Shown one piece after another: positions 15,804 through 22,358 of a DNA stretch of 64,000 nucleotides; the first letter of the stretch is position 1, and every line of letters starts with the position of its first letter. The position numbers and the translations under genes are program-made. The notes beneath the pieces were generated by a model, which saw only the letters and a list, made by a program, of their open reading frames with translations, was not told the origin of the DNA and searched no databases. Origin of the DNA: Microbispora hainanensis (GTDB lineage: Bacteria > Actinomycetota > Actinomycetes > Streptosporangiales > Streptosporangiaceae); the NCBI RefSeq assembly GCF_006874475.1, contig NZ_VIRM01000007.1, positions 124,001 to 188,000 of the forward strand, in the 5' to 3' direction.

Positions 15804-17333
15804 TCAGGAGGGTCGGAGGCCGCCGGTGAGCCAGCGCGCGGCCGCCCGTGCGGAGGCCGTGGAGTTGCCGTGCGTGGCGAGATACAGCCGCCCGGCGGGC
15901 GGTCCCGGGACCCCCGTCTCCACCACGACCGCGTCCGGGCGGGCCCGCAGCGCGTCGTCGAGGAGCCGCCGCATCCAGGCGTGCCGTACGGCGTCGTGGA
16001 CGGCGATCACGAGGGGGCGCGCCGTCTCGCTCAGGTCGGGCAGGCGCCCGTCCTCGTCCACCTCGGCCGTCACCGTCCCGGGGAGGATCTCCTCGATCGC
16101 CTGACCGAGTTTCAGCGGGGTCGCGCGGCCGACGGCCTGGCTGGGCCGCGCCGCCAGATGCACCACCAGCGGCGCCTTCGTCAGCGGCGTCACCGCCTGG
16201 TCGGCCGGGGTGGCGCGCAGGGCGGCCGTCGCCGCCGCCAGGCCGAGGCCCTCGTCGGCGTCGCGGGCCACGGCGGCCCTGGCCTCGGCCTGCGCGTCGT
16301 ACCACGCGGCCAGGTCGCGCACCCGGCCCGCCGCCTCGGCCAGGCGCTCTTCCGCCAGCCGTCCCTCGCGGACGGCTCGGGTGATCGCGTCGCGCAGCGC
16401 GTAGACGCTCTCTCCCCTGGCCGAGGACACCCCGACGCAGATCGCGTCGGCCCCGGCGGCCAGCGCGCGGACCGCGATCTCGCCCGGCTCGTGCAGGGCG
16501 GCGACCGCGCGCATCTCGATCGCGTCGGTCACCGCGAGCCCGTCGAACCCCAGCTCCTCGCGCAGCAGGCCGGTCATCACCTCCCGGCTCAGCGTCGCGG
16601 GGAGCGTGTCGACGGCGGGGACCAGCAGGTGACCGCACATCACGGCGCGCACCCCCGCCGCGATGGCGGCCCGGAACGGCGGCAGGTCGCGCCGTTCGAT
16701 CACCTCGCGGGAGGCCCGTACGGCGGGCAGCGCCAGGTGGGAGTCGGTCACGGTGTCGCCGTGGCCGGGGAAGTGCTTGGCGCAGGCGGCCACCCCCGCG
16801 CTCTGCAGTCCCTCGATCCACGCGGCGCCGTGGCGGCCGACCTCCTCGGGCTCGCAGCCGAAGGACCGCACGCCGATGACGGGGTTGCGGGGGTCGGCGT
16901 TGACGTCCACCACGGGGGCGTAGTCGAGGGTGACGCCGGCGGCGGCCACCATCCGGCCGATCTGCCGCGCCACCCGCCGGGTCAGCGACTCGTCGCCGGC
17001 CACGCCCAGCGCCATGTTCCCCGGCCACGAGCTGCCGGTGGCGGCCTCCAGCCGGGTGACGGCGCCGCCCTCCTCGTCCACGGCGACGACCACGTCCGGC
17101 CGCTCCCGGCGCAGCTCGGCGACCAGGGCGGCCGTCCCGGCGAACGCGTCGCCGTCACGGGCGCCGTCACGAGCGCCGTCGCGGGTGACGTCGCGGGCGA
17201 TGTTGCGCGCGAACAGGACCACGCCGCCCAGCCCCTCCCCGAGCGCCCGCCGCAGCCACCCGGGCGGCTCGGTGCCCTCGAAACCGGGCTGGAGCACGGC
17301 CATCGCCATCCGGTCCAGCTCGCCGCCGATCAT
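15804..17333 (-). CDS. nagZ: Family 3 glycoside hydrolase, beta-N-acetylglucosaminidase NagZ
   Basis: The 509-residue protein shows the NagZ signature KHFPGHGDTVTDSH at residues 186-199 (the His/Asp acid-base motif) and the nucleophile D270 in AVTDAIEM. Upstream are VDEEGGAVTRL (near 85-95) and RSFGCEPEEV. A C-terminal extension from about 345 resembles that of long actinobacterial NagZs. It removes non-reducing GlcNAc from peptidoglycan fragments. No signal peptide is visible, so a cytoplasmic role is predicted. The ATG overlaps the kinase stop by four bases. Residues 46-61 are a degenerate RDGA repeat encoded by a 12-bp tandem repeat. Confidence 0.93.
   Translation of the reverse strand: MIGGELDRMAMAVLQPGFEGTEPPGWLRRALGEGLGGVVLFARNIARDVTRDGARDGARDGDAFAGTAALVAELRRERPDVVVAVDEEGGAVTRLEAATGSSWPGNMALGVAGDESLTRRVARQIGRMVAAAGVTLDYAPVVDVNADPRNPVIGVRSFGCEPEEVGRHGAAWIEGLQSAGVAACAKHFPGHGDTVTDSHLALPAVRASREVIERRDLPPFRAAIAAGVRAVMCGHLLVPAVDTLPATLSREVMTGLLREELGFDGLAVTDAIEMRAVAALHEPGEIAVRALAAGADAICVGVSSARGESVYALRDAITRAVREGRLAEERLAEAAGRVRDLAAWYDAQAEARAAVARDADEGLGLAAATAALRATPADQAVTPLTKAPLVVHLAARPSQAVGRATPLKLGQAIEEILPGTVTAEVDEDGRLPDLSETARPLVIAVHDAVRHAWMRRLLDDALRARPDAVVVETGVPGPPAGRLYLATHGNSTASARAAARWLTGGLRPS
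17149..17196. repeat. Degenerate 12-bp in-frame tandem repeat in nagZ
   Basis: Four diverged 12-base units (17149, 17161, 17173, 17185; core GCGCCGTCACGA) encode RDVT-RDGA-RDGA-RDGD, a surface-loop-like insertion near residues 46-61, before the catalytic motifs. Copy changes would keep the frame. Confidence 0.6.
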
Positions 17334-18385
17334 GCGACCTCCTGCCCGATCAGCACGCGGTGCGCTTCGGCGGCACGGGGGTCGCCGGGCAGGGCGGCCC
17401 GCACCGCGAGCGCGGCGGCGCCCGCCGCGTTGTCCCGGGCGCGCACCAGCACGGCCCGCCTGCCCAGCTCGGCCCGGACCAGGTGGGCGAGCTCGGTCGG
17501 CTCGGTCAGCAGCGACCCCGCGAGCACCAGCGGCCCCGTGTCTATCTCGGGCCCCGTGTCTATCTCGGGCCCCGTGCCTGTCTGGTCCGGGCCGCCCTCC
17601 GCCTGCGCTCCCCTCCCGCGGTCGCCCTCCCCCGTCACGACCCGTGCCGTACGGCACAGCCCGCGGGCCGCCTCCGCGACGATGCCGCGCGCCACCTCGT
17701 CACCCTCGCGGGCGGCGGCGTCCACCACGGGCGAGAGCGTGCCCAGCCAGGCGGGCCCCGACTCGGCGACCCGCGCGTACACGCCCGCCACCAGGGCCTG
17801 GGTGAGCGCGGGCCCGTCGTCGTCGCCGGCCACCCCCGGCCCCAGGACGGCCTCTGCCACCCGGGCGACCAGCACCGTGGGCGCGCCCCGGCCGTCGATC
17901 GCGTTCAGCGCCGCGGCGGCGGCCCTGCGGCCCAGCCACACGCCCGACCCCTCGTCGCCCAGGAGCCAGCCGAGGCCGTCGGCCCGCCGCACGATGCGGC
18001 GGTCGCGGACGCGGGCGCCGATCGCGCCGGTGCCGGCCACCAGGACCGCGCCGTCCGGATGATCGGTGGCGCCGGTGAAGGCGACGAGCACGTCGGCGAC
18101 CACCCCCGGACGCCCGGCGAGCCCCGCCTCCCGCCAGGCCCGCTCCGCGGACTCGGCCGCGCGGGCGGCTCCGGCCAGGCCGAACACGCCGCCCGCGACC
18201 CGCGCGGGGTCGAGGCCCTCGAGCGCGCCGAGCAGCGCGGCGCGCAGGTTGGCTGCCGGGTCGGGAACCGAGATCGCGTTGGCGCCGCCGGCCCGTCCCC
18301 GCCCGGCGATCTCGCCCGACTCCGTGACCACGACGCAGCGCGTGCTGGTGCCTCCCCCGTCCACCCCGACGAACAGAGCCCCCAC
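17330..18385 (-). CDS. BadF/BcrA-type sugar kinase, probable MurNAc/GlcNAc kinase
   Basis: The 351-residue protein is of the ASKHA (BadF/BadG/BcrA/BcrD) type: phosphate loop VGVDGGGTST at the N-terminus, LVAGTGAIGA near 115, GDEGSGVWLGRRA near 140. Clostridial MurK of this family phosphorylates both MurNAc and GlcNAc, and a kinase is needed here because the uptake system is an ABC importer rather than a PTS, while MurQ needs MurNAc-6-phosphate. I chose the GTG at 18383-18385 because AAAGGAG lies five bases upstream; an in-frame ATG 30 bases earlier lies inside the putative operator. Residues near 273-285 form a GPEIDT repeat insertion. It is first in a unit with nagZ. Confidence 0.88.
   Translation of the reverse strand: MGALFVGVDGGGTSTRCVVVTESGEIAGRGRAGGANAISVPDPAANLRAALLGALEGLDPARVAGGVFGLAGAARAAESAERAWREAGLAGRPGVVADVLVAFTGATDHPDGAVLVAGTGAIGARVRDRRIVRRADGLGWLLGDEGSGVWLGRRAAAAALNAIDGRGAPTVLVARVAEAVLGPGVAGDDDGPALTQALVAGVYARVAESGPAWLGTLSPVVDAAAREGDEVARGIVAEAARGLCRTARVVTGEGDRGRGAQAEGGPDQTGTGPEIDTGPEIDTGPLVLAGSLLTEPTELAHLVRAELGRRAVLVRARDNAAGAAALAVRAALPGDPRAAEAHRVLIGQEVA
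17532..17585. repeat. 18-bp in-frame tandem repeat in the kinase gene
   Basis: GGCCCCGTGTCTATCTCG at 17532-17549 is repeated exactly at 17550-17567, with a third degenerate copy to 17585. It encodes GPEIDT repeats in a probable loop. Exact copies suggest a recent duplication. Confidence 0.75.
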
Positions 18386-18396
18386 GGCCGCTCCTT

Positions 18397-18443
18397 TGTA
18401 GATACCTTCCATCAACTTATAAGGCGATGGAAATCTTCTACAA
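18397..18443. promoter_or_regulatory. Putative MurR/RpiR-like operator before the kinase gene
   Basis: TTCCA (18407-18411) and TGGAA (18428-18432) are separated by 16 bases, and the symmetry extends outward, TGTAGAT against ATCTTCTACA, with a few mismatches. The same 16-base spacing and a shared CCAT.GCCTT core on the minus strand occur before the binding-protein gene. Its place just before the ribosome site suggests repression of kinase-nagZ. The regulator itself is not in the window. Confidence 0.6.
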
Positions 18444-18459
18444 CGGCCGGGATGCCCGG

Positions 18460-18684
18460 TTATTTCTTGCTGTCGGTGAGATCGACGAGTGCGGTGGCCG
18501 CCCGGAAGAACTTGTTGCGGCCCAGGTCCCCCACGGTCTTGATGTGGAAGGCCTTCTTCAGCAGCTCCGCGTCCTCCGCGCTCACCCCGGCCAGCGCCTC
18601 CACCGGCGCCTTGACGATCTCCTCAAGGGTCATGTCCTCGTATTCGCGGTCGAGCAGCTTCGCCAGGTCTGCCGATACAGCCAT
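18460..18684 (-). CDS. Small conserved helical protein (74 aa)
   Basis: The protein is helical and acidic: residues 1-25 contain DLAKLLDREYEDMTLEEIV, followed by a helix-hairpin-helix-like region (ALAGVSAEDAELLKKAF) and a conserved-looking end IKTVGDLGRNKFFRAATALV. I recall similar short proteins of unknown function in actinobacteria, with TIxDLGxNKYF near the end. The ATG at 18682-18684 follows a G-rich stretch; an in-frame ATG four codons earlier is possible. It stands alone between the kinase operator and an SDR gene. Nucleic-acid binding is only a possibility suggested by the HhH-like pattern. Confidence 0.75.
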   Translation of the reverse strand: MAVSADLAKLLDREYEDMTLEEIVKAPVEALAGVSAEDAELLKKAFHIKTVGDLGRNKFFRAATALVDLTDSKK

Positions 18685-18743
18685 GGTCCCCCCCATCGAA
18701 CACGCCCCCCGATACCTCTTGAAGTGCCCAAACGGCACATTTC

Positions 18744-19700
18744 CTAAGCCGCTGCGATCACGGCGCTCCCGTAGTCCCACAGGCGATCCGCCGCGTCCGG
18801 GTCGAGCGCGTGGGCCGCCACGCCGCCGGGGATCCCGGGGACGGCGGGCGGGGCCTCCTGGTTGTCCTCGAAGTAGCGCCCGGTCACGCCCTCCACCAGG
18901 GGCGAGGCCGCCAGGAGCGCCGATACCGCCGCGCCCGACGCGAGCGTCTTGAGGTAGGGCTGGGGGATGATCTCGCCGTTCTCGTCGATCGCGCCCATCT
19001 CGCGCATCGACGCCTCGTCCATGTGGCGAGTGAGGTTCGTGAGGATCCAGCCGGGGTTGAGCGCGTTCGCCGTGATTCCGTCGGCCGCCCACCGGCGGGC
19101 GCCCACCGCGAGCAGGACGTCCGCCGTCTTGGACTGCGCGTAGGCCGTCCACGGATGGTAGGGCCGGCGCTCGAACTGCGGGTCGTCGAAGTCGAACGGC
19201 GCGGCGAGATGGGCCCCGGAGCTGACGACGACGATCCGCGCCCGGCCCGCCGCCCGCAGGCTGTCGTACAGGCCCAGAGTGAGGGCGAAATGGCCGAGAT
19301 AGTTCGTCGCGAGCTGCAGCTCCCAGCCCTGGGCGTTGACCTGGCGCACCGGGAGCGCCATGATCCCGGCGTTGGCGACCAGCACGTCGAGCGGGCCGCT
19401 CCAGTCCCGTACGAACGCCGCGACCGATGACAGGTCGGCCAGGTCGAGCGCGGCCGACCGTACGGTTCCGGGCGCGCCGGCGAAGGTCGCCGCGATCCGC
19501 GCCCCCGCGGCCGGATCGCGGGTGGCGATGGTGACCTCCGCGCCGGCCGCGGCCAGGACGCGGACGGTTTCGGTGCCGATGCCGGAGGAGCCGCCGGTGA
19601 CGACGACGCGCCGCCCGGACAGATCCACCCCCTTGATGACCTCTTCGGCCGTGGCGTGAGAGTGGAACGGAGTGGTGATGCGAGTCGTTTCGCTGTTCAT
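18744..19700 (-). CDS. Short-chain dehydrogenase, paralogue of the SDR at 3257-4201
   Basis: The 318-residue SDR has TGGSSGIG at residues 35-42, ANAG (variant of NNAG) at 109-112, a catalytic serine near 160 and Y187-x3-K191. It shares the N-terminal RITTPF and C-terminal SPLVEGVTGRYFEDNQEA with the SDR at 3257-4201, so the two arose by duplication. It is divergent from an AraC regulator, with 98 bases between, suggesting that regulator controls it. The substrate is unknown; retinol-dehydrogenase-like SDRs act on varied alcohols and ketones. Confidence 0.92.
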   Translation of the reverse strand: MNSETTRITTPFHSHATAEEVIKGVDLSGRRVVVTGGSSGIGTETVRVLAAAGAEVTIATRDPAAGARIAATFAGAPGTVRSAALDLADLSSVAAFVRDWSGPLDVLVANAGIMALPVRQVNAQGWELQLATNYLGHFALTLGLYDSLRAAGRARIVVVSSGAHLAAPFDFDDPQFERRPYHPWTAYAQSKTADVLLAVGARRWAADGITANALNPGWILTNLTRHMDEASMREMGAIDENGEIIPQPYLKTLASGAAVSALLAASPLVEGVTGRYFEDNQEAPPAVPGIPGGVAAHALDPDAADRLWDYGSAVIAAA

Positions 19701-19724
19701 GAGGCCACGCTAGGAGAACCGATC

Positions 19725-19760
19725 CGGACTATCTATGCTGGAAAGTCCGCAGAACTTTAT
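19725..19760. promoter_or_regulatory. Inverted repeat between the SDR and AraC genes
   Basis: CGGACT (19725-19730) and AGTCCG (19744-19749) form an inverted repeat with 13 bases between, followed by AGAACTTTAT (19751-19760). It is centred in the divergent promoter region and is a candidate AraC-protein site. The AGAACTTT octamer also occurs in three other intergenic regions of the window. Confidence 0.45.
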
Positions 19761-19798
19761 CGGTCGTCCACTCGTCTCGAATCGCCCGGGGGAAGCAG

Positions 19799-20755
19799 AT
19801 GGATCCGCTCGAAGACGTGCTCGCGCTGCTGGGCACCAGAGCGCACCTGTCCACGGGAATGACGGCGGGCGGCCGCTGGGCGGTGCGCTTCGATCCGCCG
19901 GACGGGGTGAAGTTCAACACCCTCCGGCGCGGCCGGTGCTTCCTGAGCGTCGAGGGCCTCACCGCCCCGATCGCTCTGGAGGAGGGCGACTGCTTCCTGT
20001 TGACGCATCCCCTCGCCTTCACGCTCTTCAGCGATCCTCACGCCGTCCCGGTCGACGCCGAGCCTCTCTGGACGGCCGCGGGAGACGGGCTCCCCCATGT
20101 CGGCGGCGGCGTGGACACGTTCCTCGTCGGCGGCCGCTTCTCGTTCGGCGACCGCGCGCGGGGGCTCCTGCTCGACGGGCTGCCGCCGGTCATCCACGTG
20201 CCCGCGGACACCGGCGAGGCGAGCGCGGTGCGGTGGGCCCTCGGTCAGATCGACGCCGAGCTGCGGGGGCGGCCGATCGGCTCGACGCTCGTGGCCGAGC
20301 ATCTCGCCGTCGTCATGCTCATCCACGTCCTGCGCCTGCATCTCGCCCGCGAGCCCCGCGCGGTGTCGGGATGGCTCGCCGGTCTCGCCGACCCCGTGGT
20401 CGCGGCGGCCCTGCGGTCCATGCACGCCCGGCCCGCCTACCCGTGGACCGTCGCGGAGCTGGCATCGGCCGGTGCGGTGTCCCGGTCCACCCTCGCCGCG
20501 CGATTCAAGGAGACGGTCGGCCTCGGTCCCCTGGACTACCTCACCCGCTGGCGGATCGAGCTCGCCGCCCAGCGCCTGCGCACCGGCGACGACACGCTCG
20601 CCACGATCGCCCTCGCCGTCGGCTACGGCTCGGAAAGCGCCCTCAGCACCGCGTTCAAGCGGGTCACCGGCAACTCGCCGCGGGAGTATCGCCGGCGGTG
20701 CGCGGGCGCCGCGACCGTCGAGGCCGCCCCGAGCCCCGCGTCCCAGGCCGGCTGA
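19799..20755 (+). CDS. AraC-family regulator with cupin-type N-terminal domain
   Basis: The 318-residue protein has an N-terminal beta-rich sensor of the AraC cupin_6 type (MDPLEDVLALLGTRAHLSTG, then GRCFLSVEGL and FLLTHP), and two helix-turn-helix motifs in the last 100 residues: WTVAELASAGAVSRSTLAARF and IALAVGYGSESALSTAFKR. In actinobacteria such regulators are often divergent from an SDR or other oxidoreductase they activate, as here. The start is an ATG after GGGGAAGC. Confidence 0.93.
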   Translation: MDPLEDVLALLGTRAHLSTGMTAGGRWAVRFDPPDGVKFNTLRRGRCFLSVEGLTAPIALEEGDCFLLTHPLAFTLFSDPHAVPVDAEPLWTAAGDGLPHVGGGVDTFLVGGRFSFGDRARGLLLDGLPPVIHVPADTGEASAVRWALGQIDAELRGRPIGSTLVAEHLAVVMLIHVLRLHLAREPRAVSGWLAGLADPVVAAALRSMHARPAYPWTVAELASAGAVSRSTLAARFKETVGLGPLDYLTRWRIELAAQRLRTGDDTLATIALAVGYGSESALSTAFKRVTGNSPREYRRRCAGAATVEAAPSPASQAG

Positions 20756-20942
20756 ACCGGCCTCGCCGCAGGCGCGGAGGCCTGGACGACCGAGGAGCAG
20801 ACGTCCGCGAGCGACACGATCCCCGCCCGCGCCCCGGCCCATGACAGGCACCCCAGCCCGGTGCGGGTGCCCCGGCCTGCGCTGGGCGACACGGTCTGCC
20901 GGAACGGGGACCGGGCACCCGGCATGCGATATTGGCTGTGTC

Positions 20943-21527
20943 ATGCCGGTGACATCGCCTCTCCGCCTCGCCCGAGCCGCCGCCTTCACCGCGGTGTGCC
21001 TCGGCCTCGGCGTGGTGGCGCACCTGTTCAACGGCGGCACGGTCGCCCCGGGTGCGCTGGCACTGGGCCTGCCGGCGGTCTTCGCCGCCGCGCTGCCCCT
21101 GTCGGGCGGGGAGCGGACGCTGCGTGCGATCCTGCCCCTGCTCGCGGCCCTCCAGGTCGTGCTGCACGTGCTGTTCGCCCTGTCGGCGCCCATGACGTCC
21201 ACCGCGTATGTCCTGTCCGGGTATGTGCTCACGGGGCAGGCCGTGGCCGGCCACCCGCATGCCGGGCCGGGCATCGGAATGCTGCTCGGCCACGGCTGGG
21301 CGGTGGTGCTCACGGCGGTGTGGCTGGCCAGGGGCGAGGCCGCCCTGTGGGCGCTGCTGCGGCGGCTCGCCGTACGCCTCACGCGGATCGCGGCCGATCC
21401 GGCACCGCCGGTGTTCGCGCCGCCCGCGTCGCCGCATCCGGACGAGCCGCACCTGCCGTGCTCCCTCGCGCCGCGTCACTGCGTCACCCGGCGCGGCCCG
21501 CCGGGCCTTCTCCAGCCGTCCGCCTGA
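20943..21527 (+). CDS. Membrane protein of unknown function, paralogue A of the copper cluster
   Basis: The 194-residue protein has about five membrane segments and a proline/histidine-rich C-terminal tail (PHPDEPHLPC). It is related to the gene at 24555-25145: both have LARxAAFxAVC near the start, a GM-x3-H segment (GMLLGH here, GMLTAH there) followed by LT-x2-WL-xRGE-xALW, and RH-x-V-xRRGPP near the end. Shared Met and His in or near membrane segments suggest a metal role, supported by the copper genes around both. I know no name for the family. The ATG at 20943 has no ribosome site and may be leaderless. Confidence 0.8.
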   Translation: MPVTSPLRLARAAAFTAVCLGLGVVAHLFNGGTVAPGALALGLPAVFAAALPLSGGERTLRAILPLLAALQVVLHVLFALSAPMTSTAYVLSGYVLTGQAVAGHPHAGPGIGMLLGHGWAVVLTAVWLARGEAALWALLRRLAVRLTRIAADPAPPVFAPPASPHPDEPHLPCSLAPRHCVTRRGPPGLLQPSA

Positions 21528-21857
21528 GACGGCCCTCCTCACCCCGCTCCCGGCCGTGTACGGCCCGGAGCGTCGTCAGTGATCTTTTCCGGTGGAGCAT
21601 GCCCGCGCGCATGCCCCTTCGGCGTCGGCGGCCGGTCATGCCGGGCTGCCCTGCATCGCCGGGGACGGCCCGCACGGTTCGCCGCGCACGGCCTGCCTCG
21701 CGTGGCCGCCGCACATGCCCTGCCGCGCCTGGTCTGTCTCGCATGGTCTGCCGCGCCTGGTCTGCCTCGCACGACCTGCTTGCGCGACCCGGCCGACGCA
21801 CGCGCACGGGGACGCCGCCCGCATGCCCCCGCCGGACGACCGAGAGAAGGCTTCCGC
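21528..21857. other. Gene-free 330-bp leader with imperfect repeats
   Basis: No convincing gene is present. The stretch precedes the PCu(A)C gene and holds a near-palindrome GCATGC-N6-GCATGC (about 21598-21615) and imperfect repeats of CTGCCGCGCCTGGTCTG (about 21719-21775). It may be a regulatory leader for the copper-chaperone/peroxidase operon; I see no recognised CsoR-type site. Confidence 0.4.
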
Positions 21858-22358
21858 ATGACCATCACGACCATCACAAACCGCATGCTTCCGGCGGCGC
21901 TGGCCGCCCTCCTGGCCGCAGGGGCCTGCGCGCCAGCCGAGGGGCAGGTCCCGGCCTCGGCGGCTGCCCCGCTGTCGGTCGCCGATCCGTGGGTGAAGAC
22001 GGCCCGCTCCGGCATGAGCGCCGCCTTCGCCACACTCGTCAACACGACCGGCGAGGCGGTGACCGTCGTCGCGGCGAGCACTCCCGTCTCCCCGTCCGTG
22101 GAGCTGCACGAGGTCGTCGGAGACGGCGGCACCACGACCATGCGCCGCAAGGAGGACGGGATCGTGATCCCGGCCGGTGGCCGGCACGTGCTCCAGCCCG
22201 GCGGCGACCACATCATGCTCATGAACGTGCGCACGGCCATCGAGCCCGGCACGGAGGTGCCCTTCACGCTCACCCTGAGGGACGGCAGGACCGTGTCGTT
22301 CACCGCGGTGGCCAAGGACTTCGCCGGCGCCAACGAGTCCTACGCCCCTCATGAGTGA
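21858..22358 (+). CDS. PCu(A)C-type periplasmic/extracellular copper chaperone
   Basis: The 166-residue protein has a lipoprotein-like signal (LAAGAC, C24) and the PCu(A)C copper motif: H84-x10-M95-x22-H118-x-M120, one residue longer than the published H-x10-M-x21-HxM. The family carries Cu(I) outside the membrane and feeds cytochrome oxidase, or, in Streptomyces, the copper relay linked to DtpA and GlxA. The ATG follows GAAGG with good spacing. It overlaps the Dyp peroxidase gene by 8 bases, so the two are probably co-translated. Confidence 0.92.
   Translation: MTITTITNRMLPAALAALLAAGACAPAEGQVPASAAAPLSVADPWVKTARSGMSAAFATLVNTTGEAVTVVAASTPVSPSVELHEVVGDGGTTTMRRKEDGIVIPAGGRHVLQPGGDHIMLMNVRTAIEPGTEVPFTLTLRDGRTVSFTAVAKDFAGANESYAPHE

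Noticed and set aside
12823-17028. Very long open frame running through the permease, receptor and nagZ genes (minus strand), and similar long frames opposite real genes, such as 14178-18062 and 23950-28569 (plus strand)
   Set aside because: G+C-rich third positions remove stop codons in other frames. The translations are Arg/Pro/Gly/Ala-rich and without family motifs, whereas the genes listed show clear domains in the same stretches. Only the part of 12823-17028 that encodes the permease is real.
20756-20942. Extension of the AraC gene or a small gene before membrane protein A
   Set aside because: The AraC frame ends at 20755 and no frame in the gap has a plausible start and composition; nothing recognised.
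21579-21857. N-terminal extension of the PCu(A)C protein through the repetitive leader
   Set aside because: The frame is open, but its translation is Arg/Ala/Pro-rich and would place the signal sequence in mid-protein. The ATG at 21858 has a good ribosome site and starts the signal.
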